From: Lysinimonas soli
Lineage (GTDB): Bacteria > Actinomycetota > Actinomycetes > Actinomycetales > Microbacteriaceae
Direction of reading: 5' to 3'
Length of the DNA stretch: 64,000 nt
NCBI RefSeq assembly: GCF_042655435.1
Contig: NZ_JBHSMG010000003.1
Coordinates: forward strand, 1 to 64,000
Positions 26,331 to 35,100 of the stretch are shown here, in pieces; position 1 is the stretch's first letter, and every line of letters starts with the position of its first letter. Below the pieces are notes generated by a model. It did not search any database and was not told the DNA's origin. It saw only the letters and a list, made by a program, of their open reading frames with translations. The position numbers and the translations under genes are program-made.

Positions 26331-27142
26331 TCGTGTCCTCCGAACCTCGTGATGAACTCCGGCTTCACGGCCCAGCGGAAGAATCCATACGCCATTGAGG
26401 ATAGTTCGCCGACCTTGTTCATGACCGATTCGACGCTGAACGGTGACCTCGTGTCGTCGTAGGCGTCAAGGTCCAGAACCCAGCTCGAAGTAGGTACGGT
26501 TTCGAGCGTCGAGTCGTGAAGACCCCCTGGCGGCAGGAATCCCCATTTGGCGCCCAGGCTGCCCGCTTCGGACCGGAACAGCGAATCGGTCATCGAGTGG
26601 TGCATGCTTGTGCCGCTGGGCAGGGCGATCACCTGTGCACCACGGACGCTGTCCTCGACCAGCTCACCGAGGGCGTCGTACTCGGCGGCCTCGGATATGC
26701 GATTGACGTAGCGCCAACCCACGCGCTGGTAAGCGGGAACCTGCGCGAGCTTGCTGACGACTTCGACGATCCGCCGGAAGCGGGCGGTCATGTCGGTACG
26801 GCTCGTGTAGTGACCACGGTTCTCCAGCGTTACGAACTGCGGAGTGAAGTAGACCCGCCAATACTGGTCGAGCGACGACCACTGCCGGCTCGGCGGTGAT
26901 GCGGGAGTGCGCACCTGGCCTGTCAGAGCGTCGAACTCGACGCTCATCATGGGGATCGCATCGCGTGTTGGATAGGCATCCGCGAGAGCAACGCCGATCT
27001 CGTCAGCGATCTGGTTGAACGCGGCGGACAGTAGGGTCTGCTCAGGCCAAGCGACCTGGCAGAGCACGCGCAGGAGAGGGGCCCGGTCCAAGGGGACCTC
27101 GATGGGGTCCAACCCGAACGGCCCCGGGTTTGGGGTGCTCAC
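26327..27142 (-). CDS. Island operon protein 1: TIGR04255 family protein
   Basis: 271 aa with the features of the sporadically distributed TIGR04255 family: an early PL..VLCQV segment, a central GWRYVNRI (about 143-150) and a C-terminal domain with aromatic-rich beta strands (WVLDLDAYDD). The family is found on mobile and defence islands and its biochemistry is undetermined. It is the first gene of a three-gene minus-strand operon. The promoter must lie in the 430-bp gap upstream (27143-27572). Confidence 0.75.
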   Translation of the reverse strand: MSTPNPGPFGLDPIEVPLDRAPLLRVLCQVAWPEQTLLSAAFNQIADEIGVALADAYPTRDAIPMMSVEFDALTGQVRTPASPPSRQWSSLDQYWRVYFTPQFVTLENRGHYTSRTDMTARFRRIVEVVSKLAQVPAYQRVGWRYVNRISEAAEYDALGELVEDSVRGAQVIALPSGTSMHHSMTDSLFRSEAGSLGAKWGFLPPGGLHDSTLETVPTSSWVLDLDAYDDTRSPFSVESVMNKVGELSSMAYGFFRWAVKPEFITRFGGHE

Positions 27143-27572
27143 GCTTCACACACTACTTCACACAGCCGAGGACAGCTCGCCCCACACCGGGTGGCATTTT
27201 ACGAACTGAGTGGTAAGGCCCTAGAGGAGCGGGTCCGCGCCACGATTCGCAGAAGCGCAGCCGAGCGATTCCGATCTCGGCCGCGTCTGGCGCCGCAACG
27301 CGATCCGCGAGGTGATCGTAGGCGGACGACTCGACGACTTCGTGAACGAACATTTTTCTATTGGCCGCCTGTTCCCCGCGTCGGTCCAGCTGTGGAGCGG
27401 CCGATGGGCACCGTCTGGACATATTCTTGGACACAACCTGTCGTCATTCGTTGTCCGGTTTTCTCCATGCCGTCATTGGCTTTGGGGTCAAGAACACGGC
27501 TCATCATTGTGATGTCGGGGGTTCGGGCCAGCCGGGCAAGGGCGTGGTAAAGACTTGGCATAGCCTCTCGGC
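27143..27572. other. Gene-free stretch inside the island
   Basis: 430 bp between the divergently transcribed operon and the small membrane protein. It should contain both promoters. One open frame (+ strand, about 27226-27350) has plausible codons but no credible start and no recognised similarity. No repeat or RNA structure was identified. Confidence 0.5.
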
Positions 27573-27998
27573 ATGGAAGCGATTATCGCGGCGTGCATCG
27601 CTGCTTTCGGCGCCGTACTGTCCGCGGTCTTTGTGGTCGTTGGTTCCCGAGGGCCGCTCCATCGACTGGACGTGGTGAGCCGCGCACTAGCTGGCATGAC
27701 TAGCGAGGACCCGGCTTACAAGGGTCTGGTGGAGGTTCGACGTGTGGACGCTGAATCGATCGGCCGTGCTCAGATGTCGACCCTGAAGTACTTCGTGGGA
27801 TTGTGGATCGCTCTGAGCTTGGTGACTGTCGTCACTGGTTCATTCGGCACGCAGATCAGCAACCGGTCGCCATTGCTTTGGTACATCCTGGTGATGACGG
27901 AACTGGCGCTGGTAGTCGTACTCGTCGTTGTCCTTATCGCTGCTGCGGTGGGCGTCCTTTCAAGGCGCTTGAAGCGAAGGGGCGCGTCAGTGGCTTGA
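27573..27998 (+). CDS. Three-helix membrane protein, unknown
   Basis: 141 aa with hydrophobic segments at about 3-25, 72-92 and 101-129, and a basic C-terminus (SRRLKRRGASVA). The short polar stretch between helix 1 and 2 (about 26-70) contains VDAESIGRAQMS. No family is recognised. Small multi-span proteins accompany several phage-defence systems as abortive-infection effectors, but nothing in this sequence proves that role. It points toward the OLD-type gene, convergent with a 231-bp gap in which I see no gene. Confidence 0.6.
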   Translation: MEAIIAACIAAFGAVLSAVFVVVGSRGPLHRLDVVSRALAGMTSEDPAYKGLVEVRRVDAESIGRAQMSTLKYFVGLWIALSLVTVVTGSFGTQISNRSPLLWYILVMTELALVVVLVVVLIAAAVGVLSRRLKRRGASVA

Positions 27999-28229
27999 TC
28001 GCCCACCTGGAGCACTGCTTCATCTCGGTGCCCAGCGGGCCGGATCTAGCGAGTGACGGATGAGGGAAACGAGAAGAGGCGCTGTTGCGCGCGCGCCGAT
28101 CAGCCCACCGCAACAGGAAGAACATGCGCTCGCGGACGATCTGCTTCTGGTCGCCCATCTGCGCGAAGAGCCCGCCCCGGGCGGGGCGACGAGCGTCGGG
28201 CGCGGCCGCCGTGATCAAAGCGCTCCTCA

Positions 28230-30182
28230 TCAATTCTCCCCGACAGACGCCGAATTCCCACCGAGCCCGCCTTTGGCGCCGGACTCAGCATTCGCATTCC
28301 CTACGTGACGGAGCACGTCCTTCAGAACTCGGGCCGCCTCTTTTCGCACATCGTCACGTACCCGTGTCCCGCCCTTCTCGAGCAGCCCGACGACCTCGTC
28401 TTTCGCGCTGGCGCTCGGCTTGTAGCGGATGTCGAGTGCTGGGATGCGACGGACGAGCACCTCCGGCGCCATGGCGTCGAGGAGTTCTTCCGCCTTGCGA
28501 GTGCCGGGCTGCCCGTCATCATCGAGGATCGCGGCGATCCGGGTGAATCCGAGCTCTCGGAAGAGTCGGGCGAGCGTCGGGATGTTAGTTGCTCCCCCAG
28601 ATCCCCAGCCGTAGACGTTCTCCGATTCATCAAGCCCGAGATCGGCGAGCACGCGAGGGAGGTAGACGACGTCGTCCTGTCCTTCCGTGAGGATAATGCC
28701 GTCCTCGAGGAAGAGGGCCTCGCGCGCGACCGCGCCGACGGTGTGCGGATTCGAGAGGTTCCGGTCGTCGGCGAGGAGCGCCGTCTTTCGCAGGGTTTCA
28801 ACGCTCGCCTGCGCGACTTCGGACTGTCCGCGCGCCTTGAAGGTTCGGGCGACCGTTGCCCCGTTCCCGATGTCGGCCCAGTCGATTAGGAGGGGGGAAT
28901 GGGTTGCCACGACGATCTGGCGGTCTGCAGCGTAGCGTGACAGAACGCGGCGGAGACGCCGCACGAGCTGCGGGTGAAGAGAGAGCTCGGGCTCGTCGAT
29001 CGCGATCAGGGATCCGGGCGCGGAGTCGTAGAGTGCGTCCACGATGAACAGCAGGCTGACGAGACCATCCCCGAGGCCCTCGCTCGTGTGCCACGCGCCG
29101 CCCGGGTCAGTCATCTTCACAAACTGCTGGGACGTGGTCATTTCGTCGATGGTCCACTCGAGGGGCTCCCCGATGATCTCCTCGAGAAGGCCATCAAAAG
29201 CGACACGTGCCACCGGATCCCGGTCGACCTTTTTCAGGCGACCGACGAAGTTGTCCCGCGTTTGCGTCCGAGAGAACTCCTGATCCATCAGCCCCCAGTC
29301 GCGGTCGCCGATGCCCGAGTTGCCGAAGTACGGATTGAAGCTTCGACGTGACGGCGTCACCTGAATGTCGAACTTGCCGGGTCCGATGTCTTCCGGCAAC
29401 CACGTCGCGGTGGCTTGACTGCCGCCCGGACGGATCGAACGGATCGACAGACGCCGGCCGTCTTCACGCGACAGCTCGATCGAGACCGCGTCGAGATCGC
29501 GGTGCCTACGGGGCTGCGGGAAGTTGAGATCCACCTGATTCCGCGCCCTTGCGGAAATCTGGATGGCTTCGATAAACGTTGACTTCCCACTGTTGTTAGC
29601 GCCGACGAGCAAGGTGAGCCCCGATCCCGGTGAGCCCGTCGGACGGGCGAAGCGCAACGATTTCTCCGCCGCAAACCCGCGGTAGCCCTCAACTTTCAGC
29701 TCGTCGAAGTAGCGGGCTTCCGGGACACCCTCGGCCGGTGCCGCGCGCAGGTCGCTCCGGTCCAGCATGCCTGCGTCAACAAGGATATCGCGTGCCTCGG
29801 CGCCCTCGAGGGTCCGACCCATCGCGAATCCGTCTGCCTTGGTGAAAGTGGTGTCGACGCCGATGACCGAGATTAGCTCGTCGGTCCCGCTCGACCACGT
29901 CAGGAAGACTGCAATGCGGGCGTCAGCGGTGAAGCCTGCCGTGTAGTCCGCTCGGACTGTGGATTGGTCGATCTCCGCCGTGTCGATAAGGATGACGAGA
30001 AGGTCGCGCGCAGTGTCCCCGGCATCCCATCCGTCACCAGATCGCGCGACCCCGTCGATGAGTATTCCGAGGTGTACCTTCGCGTTGCGCGCGACTCCAC
30101 CGCCATGGACGAAGTCGAAGCGTGTGTATCCGGCCTCGATGGTCTGTTTGAGAGTAAATGTCGCGGGGGTTGTCTCGGTCAT
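28230..30182 (-). CDS. OLD-family ATP-dependent nuclease with extra N-terminal domain
   Basis: 650 aa. Residues 1-155 form a beta-rich domain I cannot place. An SMC/RecF-like ATPase follows: Walker A GANNSGKST (194-202), a signature-like SEGLGDGLVSLLF (367-379), Walker B IAIDEPE (393-399) and ATHSP (426-430). A C-terminal TOPRIM domain has E500 (LTEGQDDVVYL) and acidic D554-D556 (LDDDGQPG), the metal site of OLD/GajA-type nucleases. Relatives cut phage or plasmid DNA. It lies at the right end of the island, transcribed inward. It could be a stand-alone defence gene or work with the nearby operon. Confidence 0.85.
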   Translation of the reverse strand: MTETTPATFTLKQTIEAGYTRFDFVHGGGVARNAKVHLGILIDGVARSGDGWDAGDTARDLLVILIDTAEIDQSTVRADYTAGFTADARIAVFLTWSSGTDELISVIGVDTTFTKADGFAMGRTLEGAEARDILVDAGMLDRSDLRAAPAEGVPEARYFDELKVEGYRGFAAEKSLRFARPTGSPGSGLTLLVGANNSGKSTFIEAIQISARARNQVDLNFPQPRRHRDLDAVSIELSREDGRRLSIRSIRPGGSQATATWLPEDIGPGKFDIQVTPSRRSFNPYFGNSGIGDRDWGLMDQEFSRTQTRDNFVGRLKKVDRDPVARVAFDGLLEEIIGEPLEWTIDEMTTSQQFVKMTDPGGAWHTSEGLGDGLVSLLFIVDALYDSAPGSLIAIDEPELSLHPQLVRRLRRVLSRYAADRQIVVATHSPLLIDWADIGNGATVARTFKARGQSEVAQASVETLRKTALLADDRNLSNPHTVGAVAREALFLEDGIILTEGQDDVVYLPRVLADLGLDESENVYGWGSGGATNIPTLARLFRELGFTRIAAILDDDGQPGTRKAEELLDAMAPEVLVRRIPALDIRYKPSASAKDEVVGLLEKGGTRVRDDVRKEAARVLKDVLRHVGNANAESGAKGGLGGNSASVGEN

Positions 30183-30278
30183 CTCCTGATCCTGATCCTT
30201 TTGGTTCAGGTCAAGCTACGTGAATCGCCCTGGGTTTCGTTCCGTCAATCTCTCTGGTGTCACAAGGTGGCAAGAAAG

Positions 30279-30326
30279 TGGCAACAATCGAGCAGGGTCG
30301 TACTGATCGAGGAGGGGTCTACTGAT
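30279..30326 (+). repeat. Island-internal terminal direct repeat, right copy
   Basis: About 48 nt matching 23886-23934 (TGGCAACAATC, then GTCGTACTGATCGAG at 30297-30311). The second internal repeat is degraded (GGGTCTACTGAT). It is 55 nt left of attR. Confidence 0.55.
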
Positions 30327-30381
30327 GTGCATGAAGCCCAGAATCTCGGGCTTCTCGATGACTGCCTCGTGATGTGGCGAT

Positions 30382-30408
30382 TTCAAATCCCACCGGTACC
30401 GCCACGAA
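30382..30408 (+). repeat. attR: 27-bp direct repeat
   Basis: Identical to 23804-23830. Only the 3' part of the tRNA is present here, with no functional tRNA to its left. The bases that follow resemble the tRNA terminator but no longer form a strong hairpin. Confidence 0.9.
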
Positions 30409-30813
30409 TGACGCCTGTATAATCAGGGATCTTTCCGCTTCCTGTGGTGACGGGAGCGCTGGCGGATTAAGGACAGGTGAGCCAGGACACGCCCTGCCCG
30501 TCCTTCTCGTCTGTGGGCTCATCTCGGGTCCGGGCGCGGCACTACTTACCAAGCCACGAATGGCAAGAGCCCCGGACGGAAGGACGTTGAGCTTGGCCAG
30601 GTCCGTTTCGATGGCGGCGGTCTGACGGGCTTGCCTTTCTCGGTGACCGAACGAGAGCTCGAGCGATCGCGCTTCCCGGGTGTCGAGAGTGACGCGTGCC
30701 GATGCTCGAAACGTCGAGCATCCATCGCTTGAGAGCAGTGCCGATTGACAGTCGAAGACTTTCCGGCATAGGCATCTTCCCTCCCCGCCGTCCGCGCATG
30801 AAGTCGGCTCGTC
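30409..30813. other. Intergenic stretch right of the island
   Basis: About 405 bp between attR and the end of the PucR-type gene. It begins with the degenerate terminator copy. No credible gene, RNA or repeat was identified. Confidence 0.5.
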
Positions 30814-32421
30814 TCAAACGCCCGGAGAGGCGCCCGTGAGACGCAGCGCCGCATCGACGCGGAAGCGATGATCCACATCCTTGAGGTCGATGGACAGGAT
30901 CGCCTCGATGCGCGCCACCCGGTAGCGCACGGTGTTCGGGTGCACGTTCAGCCGCTCCGCAGTGCGCGCGAGATGGCGGTCACTCTGAAGGTACGCCGCG
31001 AGCGTCCGCACGTAGTCCGTGCCGGTCTCTTCGTCCGAGGTGACAAGAGGTCCGAGCAGGCTCTCGAGCTGGCGGTCCAGCCGGTGGGACGAGACTCCGC
31101 CCGCGAGCGTCGCGTCGACGGAGTGCACCTCGCGAATTCGCTGAGGCCGCGAGTCCGCGCCGACGGTGTCCGCCATCGCAACGAGGTTGTCGAGGCAGAT
31201 GCGCAGATCCTTTCCGCTCGTGCACGGCTCGCCGATCACGACGACCCATTGCTCGGCACCGACGACCGCGAGGACTCCGTGCTCGAGGCGATCACGAAGG
31301 TGCGGGATCCCGTCGCTCGCATCCAGGACGGCGATGAGCTCGCCATCGCGCCGGCACAGCAGGGCGGTCGGCAAGGTGGCGTCGAGCGCGTCGCCGATGA
31401 GTCCCGCGTCGATGTCGGTCGCGCTGTGCGCGCCGTCGCTTCTGGGTCGTCGCACGAAGAGCGCCGGTGCGCGCGCCGGGCCCGCCCACGGTTGGTCGAG
31501 CAGAGCCTCCACCTCGGCCCCGCCTTCGTCGACGTTTGTTCGCGCCCGGATCGCGAGGTCGGTGAGCAGTCCGCCGATCATCGACGCGGAGGTGCGCAGC
31601 AAGCGCGTCTCGGCCCTCGTGAGCTCGCGCATTCCGAGCACCACGAACTCGAAGTCACCGCTTCGTCCTGCGATATGGCGCCACCGCACCTGCGAGTCGC
31701 GCATCGTCGCATCGGCCACCACGATGTCAAGGAGCCCACCGTCGAGCTGCCGCAGTTCGACCGTCATGCCGAGCGCTTGGGACAGGATCTCGAGTGCCCG
31801 ATGTCCGCCGGCGCGGAGGCTGAGCGAGTCGGCGACCAGCTCGGTGGTGTGCATCGCCCGGTCGGTCGCGTCCAGCTCCTCTTGAGCGCTCGTGGCGGCA
31901 TGGCGGGCGTCGTCGATCTCGCGCAGCAGCGACACGCAGGCCGAGAGGGTCTGAGCGATCTCGCGCATACGGCCGATCTCCTCGGCGCTCCAATCATGGA
32001 TGCGTCGATTGGCCGCGTAGAGGACGCCGAACATGTGCTCTCCGGCGTGCACCGGCACGGTCAGTGTTGAGAGGATGCCCTCTTGGTCGATGACGCGCGC
32101 CATCACCGGTCCGCGCCGGGGGTCGGTGGCGTAGTTGCTGCACACGGCGACGACGCCCTCGACGGCAACCCGCCCGCCGATTCCCTCGCCGAGGCGCAGG
32201 CTCCATGAGGACGCCATCTCCGCCGTGCGGAGGCCGGCGTGCGCGCCCATGACCAGGTACCCGTCGACGATCGGGGCGGCCCAGGAGAGCTCGCTGCCGA
32301 CCCAGTCGACCACTTCGTCGCTGGCTGCCTTCATGGCCTCATAGAGGGATCGCGCACCGAGCAGCTGCCGGAGGAGGCTCGCTCGCGATTCGCGGCGCTC
32401 GGCACCCATTCGTTCGTCCAC
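30814..32421 (-). CDS. GAF-domain PucR-family transcriptional regulator
   Basis: 535 aa. N-terminal GAF-like sensor (about 40-165; GEGIGGRVAVEG, VPVHAGEHMFGVLYAANR), a coiled linker, a middle GGDEF-like/CdaR region, and a C-terminal PucR HTH (about 470-525; TAERLNVHPNTVRYRVARIEAI). Such regulators activate catabolic genes in response to a small aromatic or purine-type ligand. It is divergent from the flavin hydroxylase of the aromatic operon with a 198-bp gap, which makes it the likely activator. A second in-frame ATG lies four codons downstream. Confidence 0.85.
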   Translation of the reverse strand: MDERMGAERRESRASLLRQLLGARSLYEAMKAASDEVVDWVGSELSWAAPIVDGYLVMGAHAGLRTAEMASSWSLRLGEGIGGRVAVEGVVAVCSNYATDPRRGPVMARVIDQEGILSTLTVPVHAGEHMFGVLYAANRRIHDWSAEEIGRMREIAQTLSACVSLLREIDDARHAATSAQEELDATDRAMHTTELVADSLSLRAGGHRALEILSQALGMTVELRQLDGGLLDIVVADATMRDSQVRWRHIAGRSGDFEFVVLGMRELTRAETRLLRTSASMIGGLLTDLAIRARTNVDEGGAEVEALLDQPWAGPARAPALFVRRPRSDGAHSATDIDAGLIGDALDATLPTALLCRRDGELIAVLDASDGIPHLRDRLEHGVLAVVGAEQWVVVIGEPCTSGKDLRICLDNLVAMADTVGADSRPQRIREVHSVDATLAGGVSSHRLDRQLESLLGPLVTSDEETGTDYVRTLAAYLQSDRHLARTAERLNVHPNTVRYRVARIEAILSIDLKDVDHRFRVDAALRLTGASPGV

Positions 32422-32619
32422 GGAGACAGCAACCTATTCCTGCTCGTCAGCGAGCATGACTTGACGAGATTCTAGGCCGCTGTCGCTGCGTGACAATCCG
32501 CCGCCGCCGAACTTTGGCAGACCGGTCCTAGAGACGGCGGGCGGGCGCCAGCAGACTCGGTCCTGCCGTCGCGGAACCCGTCGTGACGGCGTTGTCGACG
32601 GAGACAGAGAGGCTTCACC

Positions 32620-34290
32620 ATGTCTGCAGCAAGCAATGACGCTCGCGCCGCTTCGAGCCGGGACGCCGCGTCCGCCGGTCGGAGCGAGGAACTCGTCATC
32701 GTCGCCGGGGGAGGCCCGATCGGCATGGCCGTCGCGATCGATCTGGCGCTGCGTGGCGTCCGTACGGTCGTCCTGGAGTCGCGGTTCGCCGACGAGTCGT
32801 TCGGGCCGCGAACCAACCAGACCAACTCGCGTTCGATGGAGCATTTCCGCCGCTGGGGCATCGCCGACCGACTGCGGAGCAACGATCCGATCGACCCCGA
32901 ACTCAAGCGCGACGTCCGCTTCACCACCCGTGTGGTCGGGGGCTACACCCTCGCCAACCTGGAAGGCGGAGTCGAGTGGGCGGCCCGCTTCCCGTTCGCC
33001 GCGGAGACTCCGGAATGGGCTCCGAACCCCGCGATCGAGAAGACGTTTCGCGACCGGGTCGCCGAACTCGACCTGATCGACCTCCGTTTCGGAATCGAGG
33101 TGACCGGTTTCATCCAGACGGATGACGGCGTCACTGTCGAGTTCGTCGACCGCGACGGGACTACCGGCTCGGTGCATGGCGCGTTCCTCGTCGCGGCGGA
33201 CGGAAGCAGGAGCACGGTGCGCCGGCAGCTCGGGGTCAAGCTCGAGGGCCTGCCGAACCTGGTGACGGCGATGGCGTGGCACGTGCACGCTCCGGCCCTC
33301 AAGGAGCTCGCCCGCCCCACCGGGCTCTCTGCGTTCTACTGGCTGATCAACGAGGACCGTACCGGCCTGATCGTCTTCGCGCAGGACTCCGAGGACACGT
33401 ACCTCTTCTTCGACGCTCCCGCCCCCGCCGGCGTGGACCCCGATGACTGGACGTCGGTGCGCGATTACTACGTCGCCCAGATCGGCGCCGACCTCGAGCT
33501 CGAGTCCCTGGGTGGCGGGCAGCTCATGGTGCACTCCGTCATGGCGCCCCGCTACGACTACGGACGGGTTCTGCTGGCCGGCGATGCAGCGCACCTGATC
33601 TCTCCTTATGGAGGGTTTGGGATGAACATCGGCATCGGGGACGCCGCCGACATCGGCTGGAAGCTCGCCGCCATCCTGCAGGGCTGGGGCGGCGACGCGC
33701 TCATTCCGAGCTACAGCGTCGAGCGCCGCGAGGCCGAGACCTGGATCCTCGACGTGTGCGCCAAGAACACCTCGCTCATCGGCCCCACGATGACCCGCGA
33801 CCACATGGAGCAGGAAGGCCCCATCGGGGAGGCAGCTCGCAACGAGGTGACGGCTCTCATCTTCGAGAAGAAGGTCTCGGAGCTCAAGAGCATGGGCGCT
33901 CAGCTCGGCTACCAGTACAACGAGTCGCCGATCGTCGTGCACCAGCCGGATCCGCCGCAGTCCACCGCAGGTGACTACATCCCAACCGCATCACCGGGAT
34001 CCCGTCTGCCGCACGTGTGGCTCGACGAGACCACGTCGCTGTACGACCGACTCGGGCCGTGGTTCACGCTTATCACCACCGTCGACGGTGTCGACACCTC
34101 CGGGCTGGAGGCTGCCGCACGCGATCGCGGCGTTCCGCTCGAGGTCTACGCTCCGGGGCATCCGGATCTCGCGGAGATGTACGAAGCCAAGCTCGTGCTC
34201 GTGCGTCCCGATCAGCACGTCGCGTGGCGCGGCGACGCCGTGCCCGAGGATGCGGAGGGACTGATCGACCTGGTGCGTGGGCATGTCTGA
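32620..34290 (+). CDS. FAD-dependent aromatic hydroxylase (class A flavoprotein monooxygenase)
   Basis: 556 aa, MhpA/PheA-like. The dinucleotide fold GGGPIG is at 30-35, with E53 at the end of the second strand. The DG motif is VAADGSRSTVRRQLG, and the GD motif is LLAGDAAHLISPYGGFGMN with D322. It hydroxylates a phenolic ring using NAD(P)H and O2, making the catechol for the extradiol dioxygenase six genes downstream. The start is 19-21 bases after an AGAGAGG-type site, with an N-terminal Ala/Ser-rich extension. First gene of the operon; the next start overlaps its stop. Confidence 0.9.
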   Translation: MSAASNDARAASSRDAASAGRSEELVIVAGGGPIGMAVAIDLALRGVRTVVLESRFADESFGPRTNQTNSRSMEHFRRWGIADRLRSNDPIDPELKRDVRFTTRVVGGYTLANLEGGVEWAARFPFAAETPEWAPNPAIEKTFRDRVAELDLIDLRFGIEVTGFIQTDDGVTVEFVDRDGTTGSVHGAFLVAADGSRSTVRRQLGVKLEGLPNLVTAMAWHVHAPALKELARPTGLSAFYWLINEDRTGLIVFAQDSEDTYLFFDAPAPAGVDPDDWTSVRDYYVAQIGADLELESLGGGQLMVHSVMAPRYDYGRVLLAGDAAHLISPYGGFGMNIGIGDAADIGWKLAAILQGWGGDALIPSYSVERREAETWILDVCAKNTSLIGPTMTRDHMEQEGPIGEAARNEVTALIFEKKVSELKSMGAQLGYQYNESPIVVHQPDPPQSTAGDYIPTASPGSRLPHVWLDETTSLYDRLGPWFTLITTVDGVDTSGLEAAARDRGVPLEVYAPGHPDLAEMYEAKLVLVRPDQHVAWRGDAVPEDAEGLIDLVRGHV

Positions 34291-35092
34291 GGGTCGGGTC
34301 GGCGTCCGCGGCATCGACTGGGCGTACACCGAGGTCGGTGAAGGGCCACTCGTACTCTTCCTGCATGGAACCCTCAGCGGCCGCGCGAGCTTCGCCGACA
34401 CGGTCGCGTCGGTCACCGGTGCGTATCGCCTGGTCGCGGTCGACTGGCCGGGTCATGGAGACTCGGGCTGGCATCCGGCGGGGTGGTCCGCCGATGACCT
34501 CGTCGCTGCGGTGCCCGAGCTGGTCGCCGCACTCGGCGCGGAGTCGGCAGTCCTCATCGGGCTTTCGCAGGGTGGGGCGATCGCGACCCGGGTCGCCATC
34601 CAGCATCCCGGCGTCGTCCGGGCGTTGGTGCTGATCAACGCGTCGCCCGAACCTCCGGGACCGGACGCGGTCGATGCCCTTGCGCGGGTGGGGATCGCTC
34701 TGGCGGGGGACGACGAGGGGGAGCGCCGTGCGGCCGCCTCCGGCCTGCAACGGATCTTCCATGCGCCGGGCTGGCTCGAGGCACACCCTGATGCCGCCCG
34801 GCGCGAACTCGACCAGATGCTGCGGCACCCCCGCCAAGCCATGCCCCTCGCGACTCGTCTCCCTGCCACCTACCGCTCGATCACCGACCAGCTGCCTCTC
34901 ATCGCCTGCCCGACTCTCGTGATGTGGGGCGAGCTCGACGCGGGGGCGTTCCGCGGGCCGGACATGGTCGAGGCGATCCCCGACGCGGAGCTCGTCGTCA
35001 TCCCCGGAGCCGGTCATCTGGCCACGCTCGAGGCGGCTCCTGAGATCGCCGCCGCCATCTCCCGATTCCTCGCCCGCCTCGACCAGAAATGA
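34283..35092 (+). CDS. Alpha/beta hydrolase, probable meta-cleavage C-C hydrolase
   Basis: About 269 aa. Oxyanion region FLHGTLSGR, nucleophile elbow GLSQGG, acid in GELDAGAF and histidine in GAGHL complete a Ser-Asp-His triad. In a meta-cleavage pathway this fold (MhpC/BphD) splits the ring-opened diketo acid; its place between hydroxylase and FAH genes supports that but does not prove it. The ATG at 34283 overlaps the hydroxylase stop (34288-34290); a GTG two codons earlier (34277) is an alternative. Confidence 0.78.
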   Translation: MSEGRVGVRGIDWAYTEVGEGPLVLFLHGTLSGRASFADTVASVTGAYRLVAVDWPGHGDSGWHPAGWSADDLVAAVPELVAALGAESAVLIGLSQGGAIATRVAIQHPGVVRALVLINASPEPPGPDAVDALARVGIALAGDDEGERRAAASGLQRIFHAPGWLEAHPDAARRELDQMLRHPRQAMPLATRLPATYRSITDQLPLIACPTLVMWGELDAGAFRGPDMVEAIPDAELVVIPGAGHLATLEAAPEIAAAISRFLARLDQK

Positions 35093-35100
35093 GCTGAACG

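Larger units (their letters stand above)
23804..30408. mobile_element. 6.6-kb integrative island in tRNA-Ser, no integrase seen
   Basis: A 27-bp perfect direct repeat (23804-23830 and 30382-30408) copies the tRNA T-arm, acceptor end and CCA plus four bases, the classic footprint of tyrosine-recombinase insertion. The interior is visibly less GC-biased than its surroundings and carries genes unlike the flanking core set: two small membrane proteins, a three-gene operon and an OLD-type ATPase. No recombinase, replication or transfer gene was found. It is either a remnant or an element mobilised in trans. Confidence 0.85.

Noticed and set aside
27226..27350. Possible remnant gene in the island gap (frame reading ...DLGRVWRRNAIREV...)
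   Set aside because: Codon choice is plausible but there is no start, no recognisable family and the frame runs on into non-coding-looking sequence.
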